33,890 bases of DNA, from contig SEEV01000026.1 of the NCBI GenBank assembly GCA_004211695.1, positions 1-33,890 on the forward strand, read 5' to 3'. The translations under genes were made by a program, and so were the position numbers. The stretch is from Rhodococcus sp. (in: high G+C Gram-positive bacteria) (GTDB lineage: Bacteria > Actinomycetota > Actinomycetes > Mycobacteriales > Mycobacteriaceae). Of this stretch, positions 1 to 7,884 are shown in pieces. Each line of letters starts with the position of its first letter. Within the stretch, counting starts at the first letter, position 1. The notes below the pieces were generated by a model that did no database searches, was not told the DNA's origin, and saw nothing but the letters and a program-made list of their open reading frames with translations.

Positions 1-783
1 CAGCTGGCGTACAACCAGTGGACACAGTTCGAGGACTTTCCGTCGTTCATGAAGAAGGTCGAACGGGTCGCACAGGAATCGGACGAGAAACTCGAATGGA
101 AGGCGAAGATCTTCCTCTCGCATCGAACCTGGGAAGCGTCGATCCTCGAGCAGGTTCCCGACGAGCGGATCGTGTGGCGGTCGAAGGGCGCCAAGGGTTA
201 CATCGACGGTGCGGTGACGTTCCACGAGGTGACCCCCAATCTCACCCGCATTCTTCTGGTCCTCGAGTATCACCCGAAGGGATTGTTCGAGAAGACGGGA
301 AACCTGTGGCGTGCCCAGGGACGACGAGCGCGCCTGGAACTGAAGCACTTCGGACGCCACGTCATGACCCAGTCCATCCTTCATCCTGACGAGATCGAGG
401 GGTGGCGCGGAGAGATCCGGGACGGCGAGGTTGTCGAACCCGAGGAGTCCGAGGACTACGACGAGGAACCGGCCGAAGACGAGCAGGACGAGGTGGAACC
501 GGAAGAATACGAGCAGGACGAAGCCGAACCGGAAGAATACGAGCAGGACGAGGGCGAGGAGCCGGAGGAAGTAGCCGAGGACGAGGAAGAAGAGGAAGAG
601 ACGGCGTCCGAGGAACCCGACGAGGAGGCCGAAGACGAGGAGGCCGAGGAAGCACCGAAACGCCGACGCCGTCCACGTAAGACCGCGGCTTCCAGTTCCG
701 AGCAGGCACCACCGAAACGTCGGGGCCGGCCGCGCAAGACCGCCGCCAAGTCGGCAGGATCCCGGCAGGGGGCGAACCGATGA
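1..783 (+). CDS. SRPBCC (cyclase/dehydrase-type) gas-vesicle-associated protein with acidic and AT-hook tail, 5' truncated
   Basis: The reading frame is open from base 1, and the first bases already encode SRPBCC-like residues ([20 protein letters not shown]). The real start therefore lies left of the window, and the first ATG at 49 is internal. Roughly the first 140 residues resemble polyketide-cyclase/dehydrase SRPBCC proteins of the kind found in Streptomyces-type gas vesicle clusters. After that comes about 75 residues of almost pure Glu/Asp with two near-identical EPEEYEQDE units. The protein ends in a Lys/Arg/Pro-rich stretch with KRRGRPRKT, an AT-hook core (RGRP), preceded by RRRRPRKT. 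The stop overlaps the gvpA start by four bases, so the gene is co-transcribed with the gvp genes. The role in gas vesicle formation is unknown; the tail could bind DNA or basic proteins (inference). Confidence 0.8.
   Translation, partial: QLAYNQWTQFEDFPSFMKKVERVAQESDEKLEWKAKIFLSHRTWEASILEQVPDERIVWRSKGAKGYIDGAVTFHEVTPNLTRILLVLEYHPKGLFEKTGNLWRAQGRRARLELKHFGRHVMTQSILHPDEIEGWRGEIRDGEVVEPEESEDYDEEPAEDEQDEVEPEEYEQDEAEPEEYEQDEGEEPEEVAEDEEEEEETASEEPDEEAEDEEAEEAPKRRRRPRKTAASSSEQAPPKRRGRPRKTAAKSAGSRQGANR
496..551 (+). repeat. Two 26-bp direct repeats in the acidic tail
   Basis: Bases 496-521 and 526-551 are identical over 26 bp and offset by 30 bp (10 codons), encoding tandem EPEEYEQDE units. This is an in-frame repeat that could expand or contract without a frameshift. 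Confidence 0.85.
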
Positions 784-1190
784 CGGCGATACAACCGGCA
801 GGCGGGGGCGGCGGCGTCAGCGGCGGTCCCAGCTCCAGTAGTCTCGCCGACGTCATCGACACCATCCTCGACAAGGGCCTCGTCATCGATGCGTACGTGC
901 GCGTGTCGCTGGTCGGCATCGAACTGCTGACCATCGACGCACGCGTCGTGGTCGCCAGCGTCGACACCTATCTGCGGTTCGCGGAAGCGGTGAACCGGCT
1001 CGAGATCGGTAGTGGCGAGCCCAAGGGCCTCACGGACCTGGTGGGGGACGTCACCGAGAGCGGCGCCAAATCGAAAACCAAGGGCGCACTCGAGTCCGCC
1101 GGTGAGAAACTCGGCGACATCCTCGGCGGCGGACAGGAAGAACCTGAGCGAGAGCGTGTTTCACGCAAATCCAGTCGAGGTGACAGGTGA
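780..1190 (+). CDS. gvpA: Gas vesicle structural protein GvpA
   Basis: 136 residues. Residues about 18-77 carry the GvpA fold signature: [20 protein letters not shown] followed by [20 protein letters not shown] and a YLRFAEAV segment. These correspond to the two helices and two strands that pack into the gas vesicle wall. The match to canonical GvpA ([22 protein letters not shown]) is closer than in the second GvpA-like protein at 2518, so this is the likely main shell subunit. There is a Gly-rich N-terminal leader (GGGGG) and an extended, charged C-terminal tail of about 55 residues that is longer than in cyanobacterial GvpA (about 70 residues in total). The start ATG overlaps the preceding stop (ATGA) and is preceded by AGGGGG. 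Confidence 0.92.
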   Translation: MTAIQPAGGGGGVSGGPSSSSLADVIDTILDKGLVIDAYVRVSLVGIELLTIDARVVVASVDTYLRFAEAVNRLEIGSGEPKGLTDLVGDVTESGAKSKTKGALESAGEKLGDILGGGQEEPERERVSRKSSRGDR

Positions 1191-1969
1191 TGGCGAGTTC
1201 CAACGAGACCACCGACGAACCGCAAGTCAGCGGTGTCTACGTGTACGGCATCGTGCCGGCCGACGTGGAGACCGAAGAGGACGCAGTCGGTGTGTGCGAC
1301 GGGTCGGTCAGCACCGTCAAGCACGGCGACATCGCGGCACTCGTCAGCGAAATTTCGGTGGACAGGCCGCTCGGCAAACCCGAGGACCTCCAGGCCCACG
1401 CGCACCTGCTGGACGGCACGTCGCGTGTCGCACCTGTCCTCCCGCTCCGATTCGGGGCTGTCATGACCGATGAAGACGCCGTCGAGGAAGAACTGCTCGC
1501 GGCGCACGCCGACGAGTTCGCTGCGGCGTTGGAGGAACTGGAGGGTCGAGCGCAGTACGTCGTGAAGGGGCGATACGTCGAGAAGGCGATCCTGCGTGAG
1601 GTGATCGACGAGAACGAACAGGCCGGCAAGCTGCGTGACACCATCCGGGATCAGCCCGAGGACGCCACCCGTGACGCACGGATGGCGCTCGGCGAGATCG
1701 TGAGCAACGCCATCGTCGCGAAGCGGGACGAAGACACCGCGAAGGTCGTCGAAGCGCTCACGCCACTGACCGATTCGGTCAACGTGCGGGAACCGACTCA
1801 CGAGGAGGAGGCCGCGCAGGTCGCCGTCCTCGTCGAGGTCGCCCGGCAGGAAGAACTCGAGAAGGCGGTGGGAGCACTGGCCGAAGAGTGGGACGGCCGG
1901 GTCGACATGCGTCTGCTCGGACCTCTCGCCCCCTACGACTTCGTGGTGACCGCGAAGCCGGAGGGCTGA
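1190..1969 (+). CDS. gvpF: Gas vesicle protein GvpF (GvpF/L family)
   Basis: About 259 residues. The GvpL/GvpF family is recognised from the N-terminal VYVYGIVPAD, the central VLPLRFGAV and VVKGRYVEKAIL segments, and the C-terminal GPLAPYDFV motif. GvpF is an accessory protein that binds GvpA during assembly in other organisms. ATG 1190 was chosen because GAGG at 1177-1180 is well spaced. GTG at 1187, directly upstream and in frame, is an alternative giving one more residue. The gene overlaps the gvpA stop by one base, and gvpG follows three bases later. A paralogue (gvpL) lies at 2912, as is usual in actinobacterial clusters. Confidence 0.92.
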   Translation: MASSNETTDEPQVSGVYVYGIVPADVETEEDAVGVCDGSVSTVKHGDIAALVSEISVDRPLGKPEDLQAHAHLLDGTSRVAPVLPLRFGAVMTDEDAVEEELLAAHADEFAAALEELEGRAQYVVKGRYVEKAILREVIDENEQAGKLRDTIRDQPEDATRDARMALGEIVSNAIVAKRDEDTAKVVEALTPLTDSVNVREPTHEEEAAQVAVLVEVARQEELEKAVGALAEEWDGRVDMRLLGPLAPYDFVVTAKPEG

Positions 1970-1972
1970 CCG

Positions 1973-2224
1973 ATGGGTCTGCTGTCGTTCATCGCCACGC
2001 TGCCGCTCCAACCGGTGAAAGGTGTGATCTCGCTGGCCGAGTTGATTCAGCGGCAGGTCGACGAGGAACTGCACAATCCCGCGAGCGCGCGCCGTGCTCT
2101 CGAGGAGTTGGAGGAAGCCCGAGAAGCCGGTGAGATCTCGGCCGAAGAAGAAGAGCAGGCGCAGCAGGCCATCCTCGACCGAATGACCGGAACGCCACCG
2201 CCCGCCACCCCGGAGAGGGAGTGA
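1973..2224 (+). CDS. gvpG: Gas vesicle protein GvpG
   Basis: 83 residues, typical for GvpG. It opens with MGLLSFIATLPLQPVKGVIS, matching the conserved hydrophobic N-terminus of the family, continues with a helical LAELIQRQVDEELHNP segment, and ends in a Glu-rich coiled-coil-like region. GvpG is an assembly factor found next to gvpF in most clusters. It starts three bases after gvpF and is followed by gvpO after six bases, so translation is probably coupled. Confidence 0.92.
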   Translation: MGLLSFIATLPLQPVKGVISLAELIQRQVDEELHNPASARRALEELEEAREAGEISAEEEEQAQQAILDRMTGTPPPATPERE

Positions 2225-2230
2225 TCGGCG

Positions 2231-2521
2231 ATGGCGGAAGAGCAGCCGCCTCCGTTGCCGGCACCCGAGATCGCGCAGGTCGCACTTCATGACATCGCGC
2301 AACTGACCGGCAAGAAGCCGCTCGGTGCGACCTCGGTCATGCCCACCGACGACGGGTGGACGGTGGAAGTGGAGGTCGTCGAAGACCGGCGGATCCCGTC
2401 GTCGACGGACATGCTCGCGTTGTACGAGGTGGTGTTGGATCTGGACGGAGAACTGTTGTCCTATCGCCGAACCCGGCGTTACATCCGCGGTTCGGGTGAC
2501 AGCGGGAGCGGGCAGTCATGA
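2231..2521 (+). CDS. gvpO: Gas vesicle protein GvpO
   Basis: 96 residues. The central part (WTVEVEVVEDRRIPSSTDML, then ALYEVVLDLDGELLSYRRT and RRYIRG) matches the GvpO family. The N-terminus is Pro-rich and Ala/Glu-rich. In haloarchaea GvpO influences gvp expression; in actinobacteria its role is not settled. The stop overlaps the next start (ATGA at 2518-2521). In Streptomyces clusters gvpO sits first, whereas here it sits in the middle between gvpG and gvpJ. Confidence 0.9.
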   Translation: MAEEQPPPLPAPEIAQVALHDIAQLTGKKPLGATSVMPTDDGWTVEVEVVEDRRIPSSTDMLALYEVVLDLDGELLSYRRTRRYIRGSGDSGSGQS

Positions 2522-2925
2522 CCGTCGCCGGCGGCGGGGCGAGCAACCTGCCCCAGAGCTCGGGTGGTGGATTCGGCGGCGGGCACCAGTCCACGAACCT
2601 CGGGGACATTCTCGAACGAGTGCTCGACAAGGGGCTGGTGATCGCCGGGGACATCCAGGTCAATCTCCTCGATATCGAACTGCTCACGATCAAGGTGCGG
2701 TTGGTCATCGCCTCCCTCGAGACCGCGAAGGAGGTGGGCATCAACTGGTGGGAGAACGACCCCTGGCTGACCGGGAAGAGCAGCGACCTCGAGCTCGAGA
2801 ATCGGAAGCTGAAGGAACGCATTGCCGCGCTCGAGTCCGACCGGTCGGTGCGCCCCGCCGTCGAGGCCGGCGAAACGGTGCAGGTGGAGGGACGACGTCG
2901 AGGGGAGGACGATGACCGAGAGTGA
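2518..2925 (+). CDS. gvpJ: GvpA-like minor gas vesicle protein GvpJ
   Basis: 135 residues. Residues about 27-85 are a GvpA-family domain of the J type: LGDILERVLDKGLVIAGDIQ, then VNLLDIELLTIKVRLVIASL, then the diagnostic GINWWENDPWLT. The N-terminus is Gly/Ser-rich, and the C-terminus is a charged heptad-like helix (LELENRKLKERIAALES) that could form a coiled coil. GvpJ is a minor shell or nucleation protein in characterised systems. It overlaps gvpO by four bases and gvpL by fourteen. Confidence 0.9.
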   Translation: MTVAGGGASNLPQSSGGGFGGGHQSTNLGDILERVLDKGLVIAGDIQVNLLDIELLTIKVRLVIASLETAKEVGINWWENDPWLTGKSSDLELENRKLKERIAALESDRSVRPAVEAGETVQVEGRRRGEDDDRE

Positions 2926-3700
2926 CGGTGTGTGGCTGTACGGCATCACGTCGGCGAGCGTCGGCGACGCACAACTGTCCGGGGTCACCGGCGTAGCCGG
3001 CGAGCCGGTGCGGGTGGTGGCGTCGGCGGGCCTCGCCGCGGTCGTCGGATCGGTGAGCCTGAGCGAGTACGGAGAAGGTCCGTTGCAGCGCAACCTCGAG
3101 GATCTCGACTGGCTGGCCGCGACCGCGCGAGCCCACGACGCGGTGGTGGCCGCGGTCCTGCGCTGTGGGCCCACCATTCCGCTGCGCCTCGCCACCTTGT
3201 ACCTCGACGACGATCGGGTTCGCCGCCTCCTCGACGAGCGTCACGAGGAGTTCGACGCCGCACTTCGCCAGGTCACCGGGCGGACCGAATGGGGAGTCAA
3301 GGCCTACGGTGACCCGAAAATCCTGGCGCAGCCACCCGCCGAGGAACCCGGCGCGAAGGGCGGCGCCGGCAAGGGGACCGCGTATCTGCTGCGCCGCCGC
3401 GCCGAGTTGACGGCCCAGCAGGACGTCGAACGCAAGGCGGCCGACCATGCGCGCAAGATACATTCCGCCCTTCTCTCCCATGCCGTCGACGGCCGACGCC
3501 AGCAGGTGACCGATCCGGCCATCACCGGCAGACGAGCGTGGATGATCTTCAACGGCACCTACCTGGTGGCCGACGAACTCGTCGACGAATTCGCCTCGGC
3601 CGTCACGGCACTCGACGCCGAACACGACGGGGTGACGCTCGAACTGACCGGGCCGTGGCCCCCGTATTCGTTCGCGGGGATCGACCAGGCGAACCCATGA
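2912..3700 (+). CDS. gvpL: Gas vesicle protein GvpL (GvpF/L family)
   Basis: 262 residues from ATG 2912. The frame is open further upstream (to 2822), but that extension is Arg/Pro-rich antisense-like coding of gvpJ, and GGGGAGG precedes 2912, so the shorter start was chosen. Family markers are VWLYGITSA at the N-terminus, TIPLRLATLY and WGVKAYGD in the middle, and GPWPPYSFAG at the end. It carries a Lys/Gly insert (GAKGGAGKGTAYLLRRRAEL) typical of the longer GvpL/F branch. It overlaps gvpJ by 14 bases and gvpS by four. Confidence 0.92.
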   Translation: MTESDGVWLYGITSASVGDAQLSGVTGVAGEPVRVVASAGLAAVVGSVSLSEYGEGPLQRNLEDLDWLAATARAHDAVVAAVLRCGPTIPLRLATLYLDDDRVRRLLDERHEEFDAALRQVTGRTEWGVKAYGDPKILAQPPAEEPGAKGGAGKGTAYLLRRRAELTAQQDVERKAADHARKIHSALLSHAVDGRRQQVTDPAITGRRAWMIFNGTYLVADELVDEFASAVTALDAEHDGVTLELTGPWPPYSFAGIDQANP

Positions 3701-3906
3701 GCGAGATCGTCCCGGCCGAGGACAACCGCCGCATCGCCCTCGTCGACCTGCTCGACCGAGTGCTCGGTGGCGGCGTCGTCATCACGGGCGAGATCACCCT
3801 CTCGCTGGCCGACGTGGACATGGTGCGAATCTCGCTGCGCACCCTGATCGCCTCGGTGAGCGCACTGGTGCCGGGGGCGGATGCCGAGGAACCCGTCGAT
3901 GAGTGA
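3697..3906 (+). CDS. gvpS: Short GvpA-like protein GvpS
   Basis: 69 residues starting at the ATGA overlap with gvpL. It is a compact GvpA-family domain: IALVDLLDRVLGGGVVITGE then ITLSLADVDMVRISLRTLIA. The ELL and IDARVV signatures of GvpA are replaced (DVDMVRISLRTL), as in GvpS/GvpM-type minor proteins. In-frame sequence upstream to 3538 is the antisense-like reading of gvpL and was excluded. This is the third GvpA-family member in the operon, consistent with a minor nucleating or tip role (inference). Confidence 0.88.
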   Translation: MSEIVPAEDNRRIALVDLLDRVLGGGVVITGEITLSLADVDMVRISLRTLIASVSALVPGADAEEPVDE

Positions 3907-4234
3907 TTCCGGGGACGAACCCGAACCGGACATGCTGGACGGGGAGGGGCGGCGCATTCTGCCGCAACGCATCGACGCCGACCCCGAATCGGTCGAGCGC
4001 GGCCTGGTGACCCTCGTCCTCACCCTCGTCGAATTGCTGCGCCAGTTGATGGAGAGGCAGGCGCTGCGCCGAGTGGAGCACGGCGATCTCAGCGACGAGC
4101 AGATCGAGCGGATCGGTACGACACTGATGCTTCTCGAGGAACGCATGACCGAACTGCGTGACCACTTCGGGCTGACACCCGAGGACCTCAACATCGATCT
4201 CGGACCGCTGGGGCCGCTGCTCTCCGACGAGTAA
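3899..4234 (+). CDS. gvpK: Gas vesicle protein GvpK
   Basis: 111 residues from ATG 3899, which overlaps the gvpS stop; an in-frame ATG at 3881 would add six residues. The GvpK family is recognised by RIDADPESVERGLVTLVLTL, then VELLRQLMERQALRRVE and the C-terminal DLNIDLGPLGPLL. GvpK is an essential helical accessory protein in other gas vesicle systems. This is the last gene of the operon: a hairpin follows, then an unrelated gene. Confidence 0.93.
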   Translation: MSDSGDEPEPDMLDGEGRRILPQRIDADPESVERGLVTLVLTLVELLRQLMERQALRRVEHGDLSDEQIERIGTTLMLLEERMTELRDHFGLTPEDLNIDLGPLGPLLSDE

Positions 4235-4240
4235 CCGAGA

Positions 4241-4261
4241 AGGGTGGGGTCTGTGCACCCT
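4241..4261 (+). terminator. Possible terminator hairpin after gvpK
   Basis: AGGGTG (4241-4246) pairs with CACCCT (4256-4261) around a nine-base loop, seven bases after the gvpK stop. There is no T-run, so it is at best a weak intrinsic terminator. Confidence 0.35.
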
Positions 4262-4342
4262 AGGGTGGCTGTCGACGCCGCTGCCGGGAAGGCAGTGTTG
4301 GTGTGACCAAGGAACACTCGACCACACCACCAAGGACTCAGC

Positions 4343-4591
4343 ATGTTTCGCCACACCGCCATCCGCGCCGGCCTGATGTTCGCGGCAGTCGCAATCTCCG
4401 TCACCGGCGCAGCCGGAATCGCGACCGCCATGCCCACCGCCTCGGGTTCCGACATCGCACACGTCTCTTCGTCGGACCGCGACGCCCGCGACCGCGACCG
4501 TGCCGAACGATTCGACGACAACACGGACAAGGCGTTCTGCGAGGGCAAGGCCGTCATCGCCAACCCCGGCTGCTCCTCCCTGCCGTACTGA
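4343..4591 (+). CDS. Small secreted protein (unknown function)
   Basis: 82 residues. A Sec-type signal peptide is clear: basic start (MFRHTAIRAG), hydrophobic core (LMFAAVAISVTGAAGIA), and a likely cleavage after TAMP or ATA. The mature part is about 50 residues, rich in Asp/Arg (DRDARDRDRAERFDD), and ends with two Cys in CEGKAVIANPGCSSLPY that may form a disulfide. The ATG is preceded by AAGGA. No family was recognised. The gene is separated from gvpK by 108 bases and appears monocistronic. Confidence 0.65.
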   Translation: MFRHTAIRAGLMFAAVAISVTGAAGIATAMPTASGSDIAHVSSSDRDARDRDRAERFDDNTDKAFCEGKAVIANPGCSSLPY

Positions 4592-4612
4592 GACGAGCGG
4601 ATCAGTGCCTCT

Positions 4613-5233
4613 TCACTTCTCCTCGGGGGCGGGTCGAGTGACGTCGCCTGTGCCCGCCCGCCATCTCCGTTCGATCTGCCGCATCATCGACGGGTAGACG
4701 ATCAGGTGCCGGAACGGGGCGATCGCGTACATGTAACAGGTACCGAGCACCCCGTTCGGCTTCGCGTAGACCGCCATCTCTCCGCGGTAGCCGCCGGCAC
4801 CGTCGGGGACCCAGCCGATGTGCATGACGCCGTGAACGGTCCGATTGGCGATCTCTGAGGCCCACTCGTCATCGAGCAGGTAGATGGAGGTGAACAGAGG
4901 CAAGTCCGGGCCGGTTGCGGCGTCGCGCAGATCCACCGGCAACCGGTCGCGGAGCGTCGGCACCCGAGAGCCGACGCCGGAGCCGTCCCATCGCAACACG
5001 CGCCCGATCGCCCACCGGATCGCGAAGAGCGCCCGGGTGGCGCGGGAAGTGACGTTCGACGAGTCGCCCGACGCGGCCCCCTGCAGGAGCCGCGGGAACT
5101 CCTGCACCAGCCGGGCGAAGTCGTTACGGCCGCCCGGAGTCGGCAGCGCCCACACGTCCTCGAGCGTGAAGTCGCGGGTGAGTTCGTGGATTCGCCAGGG
5201 CCGCGAGGTGTGCACGCTGTTCGAGATCCTCAT
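4613..5233 (-). CDS. DUF2867-like protein
   Basis: 206 residues without a signal peptide. The pattern matches what I know of DUF2867 proteins: an N-terminal region rich in aromatics and charges, a central DRLPVDLRDA followed by LFTSIYLLDDEWASEIANRT, then a C-terminal VHGVMHIGW and VYAKPNGVLGTCYMYAIAPF with RHLIVYPSMMRQIERRW. The family has an SRPBCC-like appearance but no established activity. It lies downstream of the whiB gene on the same strand, 48 bases apart, so the two may be co-transcribed. The assignment rests on remembered family features. Confidence 0.7.
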   Translation of the reverse strand: MRISNSVHTSRPWRIHELTRDFTLEDVWALPTPGGRNDFARLVQEFPRLLQGAASGDSSNVTSRATRALFAIRWAIGRVLRWDGSGVGSRVPTLRDRLPVDLRDAATGPDLPLFTSIYLLDDEWASEIANRTVHGVMHIGWVPDGAGGYRGEMAVYAKPNGVLGTCYMYAIAPFRHLIVYPSMMRQIERRWRAGTGDVTRPAPEEK

Positions 5234-5281
5234 GCCGAACCTCCATCCAGACGGCGGCGCCTATCACGCTAGCACCGGTGG

Positions 5282-5581
5282 TCAACGCCGCCGCTGCTCC
5301 TCGAACAGCTCGGACCAGGAGACACCGGGATGCTCCCTGAGCAGTGCTCGGCGCTGACGTTCCGTCATCCCACCCCAGATGCCGAACTCGACGCGGTTAT
5401 CGAGTGCATACGCGCCGCATTCCATCAGCACGGGACAGTGCCGGCACATAGCCGCGGCCTTGCGTTGCGCGGCGCCTCTGACGAAGAGCCGATCCGGATC
5501 TCCGTCCCGACACCGTGCCCGCGTGATCCAGTCGAGTTCCACGGGGTGGTCGAGATCGGGGCGCCTGTTCGGAGTGCACAT
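5282..5581 (-). CDS. WhiB-family iron-sulfur regulator, WhiB4-like
   Basis: 99 residues. Four Cys at about positions 24, 46, 49 and 55 (C-X21-C-X2-C-X5-C) would hold the redox-sensitive [4Fe-4S] cluster of Wbl proteins. The G[I/V]WGG turn is present (FGIWGGMTERQRRALL), followed by a basic C-terminus for DNA binding. The segment LFVRGAAQRKAA with CRHCPV and ALDNRVEFG closely resembles mycobacterial WhiB4, a redox regulator, as I remember it; the paralogue call is an inference. A 257-bp intergenic region separates it from the divergent CYTH-CHAD gene. Confidence 0.9.
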   Translation of the reverse strand: MCTPNRRPDLDHPVELDWITRARCRDGDPDRLFVRGAAQRKAAAMCRHCPVLMECGAYALDNRVEFGIWGGMTERQRRALLREHPGVSWSELFEEQRRR

Positions 5582-5838
5582 GTGGAGTCATCCCCCCTCG
5601 AAGACCGGACACAGTCGGGCCCTCGGAATGTCGGCACATCCGAGTGTCCTGTCCCGTGCCGGCTGCATGCATGCAGGAAGCATCAAGCGATCGAAGATCC
5701 ATTTGTGGAACGCTTTTCGCGGCGCATCGGCTTCGGCGACGAGGCGCGACCAACATCTACCGTGAGACAGATTAACCGCACTCCGTGCCGATTGCGCGGC
5801 GAGCAACGGTCCCGACGTTGTGGGTGCAGACTGGGCCC

Positions 5839-7302
5839 ATGGTGTCGACGCAGCGTGAGCGGGAAGTCAAGTACGAGGTGGGTCTCGAATTCGTCCTGCC
5901 CGACCTCGAGGACGTGGTCCCGGACGGAGGACGGGTCGAGCAGGCCACCGTGAACCTGAACAGCGTCTACTACGACACCGCCGACCGCGACCTGCTGCGC
6001 CAGCACCTCACGTTCCGCCGACGGACGGGGGATGCCGACGTCGGTTGGCAATTGAAGGTTCCTGCCGACAAGGCTCGTACCGAGATCCGGATGCCTCCGG
6101 GCGAAAGTGATGCGATTCCCGACGAGCTGGCGACACTGATTGCGGGTGTCGCACTGGGTAAATCCGTGCACCCGGTGGCCACTCTGACGACGGTGAGACG
6201 CACGTGGCGTGTCCTCGACTCGGAAGACCGCCTCGTGGCGGAAGTCGCCGACGACCGGGTGCGCGGCACCGTCGCGGGGGATCGTGCCGTCGTGAGTGAG
6301 TGGCGTGAGGTGGAGGTCGAGGCCGGCGACGCCGGAAACGAGAAACTACTCAGGAAGATCGGTAAACGCCTCACCCTCCGCGGTGCGAAGCCGGCGCGGT
6401 ATCCGTCGAAGCTCAGTCGCGTGCTGAGCACCGCTCAGCTTGCGGTCGACGGCGGGGACACGAGCCTGAGCACGGCCGAATCGGTGCTCGTCGGCTACCT
6501 GGACGCCCAGGCGCAGGCGATCGTGGCCGGTGACGTGTGGTTGCGCCGTGGTCTGGACCCGGTACATCCGACCCTGGTGGGAATCCGGCGGTTCTGCAGC
6601 ACCCTCCGGGTCTTCAAGCGCCTGCTCGAGCCGACCGCCGCGACGGAGCTCGATGCGGAGTTGTCTTGGTATGCAGGGCTATTCGGCGAAGTGCGGGACC
6701 GTCAGGTGCAACGCGCACGCTTCACGGAGGCGCTCGCCGACCTGCCGTCCGAACTGGTGATGGGTCCGGTGGCCGCGCGCATCGAGAACGGCCTGATTGC
6801 GGAGCAACAGCACCACCGGCAGGATTTGATGGCCACCCTCGACGGTGACCGCTACCGCGCGTTGCTGGCCGCGTTGGCCCGGTGGCGTACGAATCCGCCT
6901 CTGACAGCCACGGCAGCGGACGGTCCCCGGATGATCGAGCGGGCCTTGCGGAAAGCCGAACGGAAGGCGCTCTCCCGGGTAGCGACCGCCGCAGTCGGCA
7001 CGGACGACGCGGCGCTGCACCGGGCCCTCGAGGCCGCCACACGTGCCCGCTACGCCGCCGAACTCGCCGCGCCGGTGCTCGGGAAGAAGACCGCGAAGAA
7101 GGCAGCCCACTTCGAGAAGATGCAGAAGGTTCTCGGCGAGCACCGGGACAGCGTCGTCGCCGCGGAGACCCTCCGAACGCTCGGGGCCCGCGCCGGTACG
7201 ACGTCCGGCGAGAACGGTTTCACCTTCGGCCTGCTGTACGGCCTGGAACTGGAGCGGGCGCGGCAGGCCCGCGAGGACGCCGCCCAACTCGCCGCAGACT
7301 AG
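5839..7302 (+). CDS. CYTH-CHAD domain protein (triphosphate tunnel metalloenzyme fold)
   Basis: 487 residues from ATG 5839. The N-terminal CYTH domain (about 1-200) begins with the ExExK signature (E7-R-E-V-K11) and contains SVYYDTADRDLL and LTFRRRTGDADVGWQLKVP, as in inorganic triphosphatases such as E. coli YgiF. The C-terminal CHAD domain (about 215-480) is helical with conserved His/Arg/Lys: DPVHPTLVGIRRFCSTLRVF at its start, then LGEHRDSVVAAETL near the end. CHAD domains bind polyphosphate in characterised cases, so triphosphate or polyphosphate hydrolysis or binding is likely. An in-frame upstream start at 5785 was rejected because the added residues do not belong to CYTH. It is convergent with a SixA-like phosphatase. 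Confidence 0.88.
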   Translation: MVSTQREREVKYEVGLEFVLPDLEDVVPDGGRVEQATVNLNSVYYDTADRDLLRQHLTFRRRTGDADVGWQLKVPADKARTEIRMPPGESDAIPDELATLIAGVALGKSVHPVATLTTVRRTWRVLDSEDRLVAEVADDRVRGTVAGDRAVVSEWREVEVEAGDAGNEKLLRKIGKRLTLRGAKPARYPSKLSRVLSTAQLAVDGGDTSLSTAESVLVGYLDAQAQAIVAGDVWLRRGLDPVHPTLVGIRRFCSTLRVFKRLLEPTAATELDAELSWYAGLFGEVRDRQVQRARFTEALADLPSELVMGPVAARIENGLIAEQQHHRQDLMATLDGDRYRALLAALARWRTNPPLTATAADGPRMIERALRKAERKALSRVATAAVGTDDAALHRALEAATRARYAAELAAPVLGKKTAKKAAHFEKMQKVLGEHRDSVVAAETLRTLGARAGTTSGENGFTFGLLYGLELERARQAREDAAQLAAD

Positions 7303-7315
7303 AGGCGGAGCGCGG

Positions 7316-7783
7316 TCAGTTGGAAGGGGCGGGCGCGAGGTACCGCAGAGTCGGGGGCAGGCCGGTCCCGCAATCGACGAACCAGGCGCCGCCTTTCGCG
7401 GTCGCCCCCGACGGAGGGACACCGGGTATCCCGTGCGTCCGCGCGAACTCCGCCAGGGCGTTGAGGACCTCCCCGTGGGTGCAGAAGACGGCTCGATCGG
7501 CGTCCGGCGCGTGCAGCACCGCGAAAAGTTCATCCGGCGGTGCGTCCGGACCCAGCAGGGGGTGATCGGCGATGCTCAGTCCGCGCTCGTCGGCGAGCGG
7601 CAGAAGGCTCTGCCGACAGCGGGTGGTGGGACTCGAGAACAGCGCCGATACCTCGATGCCGGTCAGCGCTTCGACGAAGCCCTGAGCCTGCTGATCCCCC
7701 ACAGTGCTGAGCGGGCGGTCGGCGTCGGGGCCGTCCCAGTTCTTCTTCTCGCCGGCGTGGGCATGCCGGAGCAGGACGAACAT
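7316..7783 (-). CDS. Histidine phosphatase family protein (SixA-like)
   Basis: 155 residues. The catalytic LLRHAHAGEK motif (R6-H7) is at the N-terminus, followed by DRPLSTVGDQQAQG, the phosphate-binding Arg in SSPTTRCRQSL, and the second catalytic His in VFCTHGEVLNAL. The short length matches SixA-type phosphohistidine phosphatases rather than phosphoglycerate mutases. The start is preceded by GGAGGAGG. The stop lies 13 bases from the stop of the CYTH-CHAD gene; the pairing of CHAD and SixA genes recurs in actinomycetes as far as I recall, suggesting linked phosphate metabolism. Confidence 0.85.
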   Translation of the reverse strand: MFVLLRHAHAGEKKNWDGPDADRPLSTVGDQQAQGFVEALTGIEVSALFSSPTTRCRQSLLPLADERGLSIADHPLLGPDAPPDELFAVLHAPDADRAVFCTHGEVLNALAEFARTHGIPGVPPSGATAKGGAWFVDCGTGLPPTLRYLAPAPSN

Positions 7784-7884
7784 TCACACACCTCCTCCCG
7801 GTCACTTCACGCGACGGGTGCAGCGGATCGTCGTTGAAGGCTCCCACGCGACGACGCCGTTGACCACCCCCGGACGGACGCGCC

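Noticed and set aside
362-967. Minus-strand ORF opposite the acidic tail
   Set aside because: Pro/Arg/Ser-rich mirror of the Glu-rich repeats; no family features.
968-2302. Long minus-strand ORF (444 codons) across the gvp genes
   Set aside because: Antisense to gvpA, gvpF, gvpG; low-complexity Arg/Leu/Gly translation, no start signal, and the plus strand carries clear gvp families.
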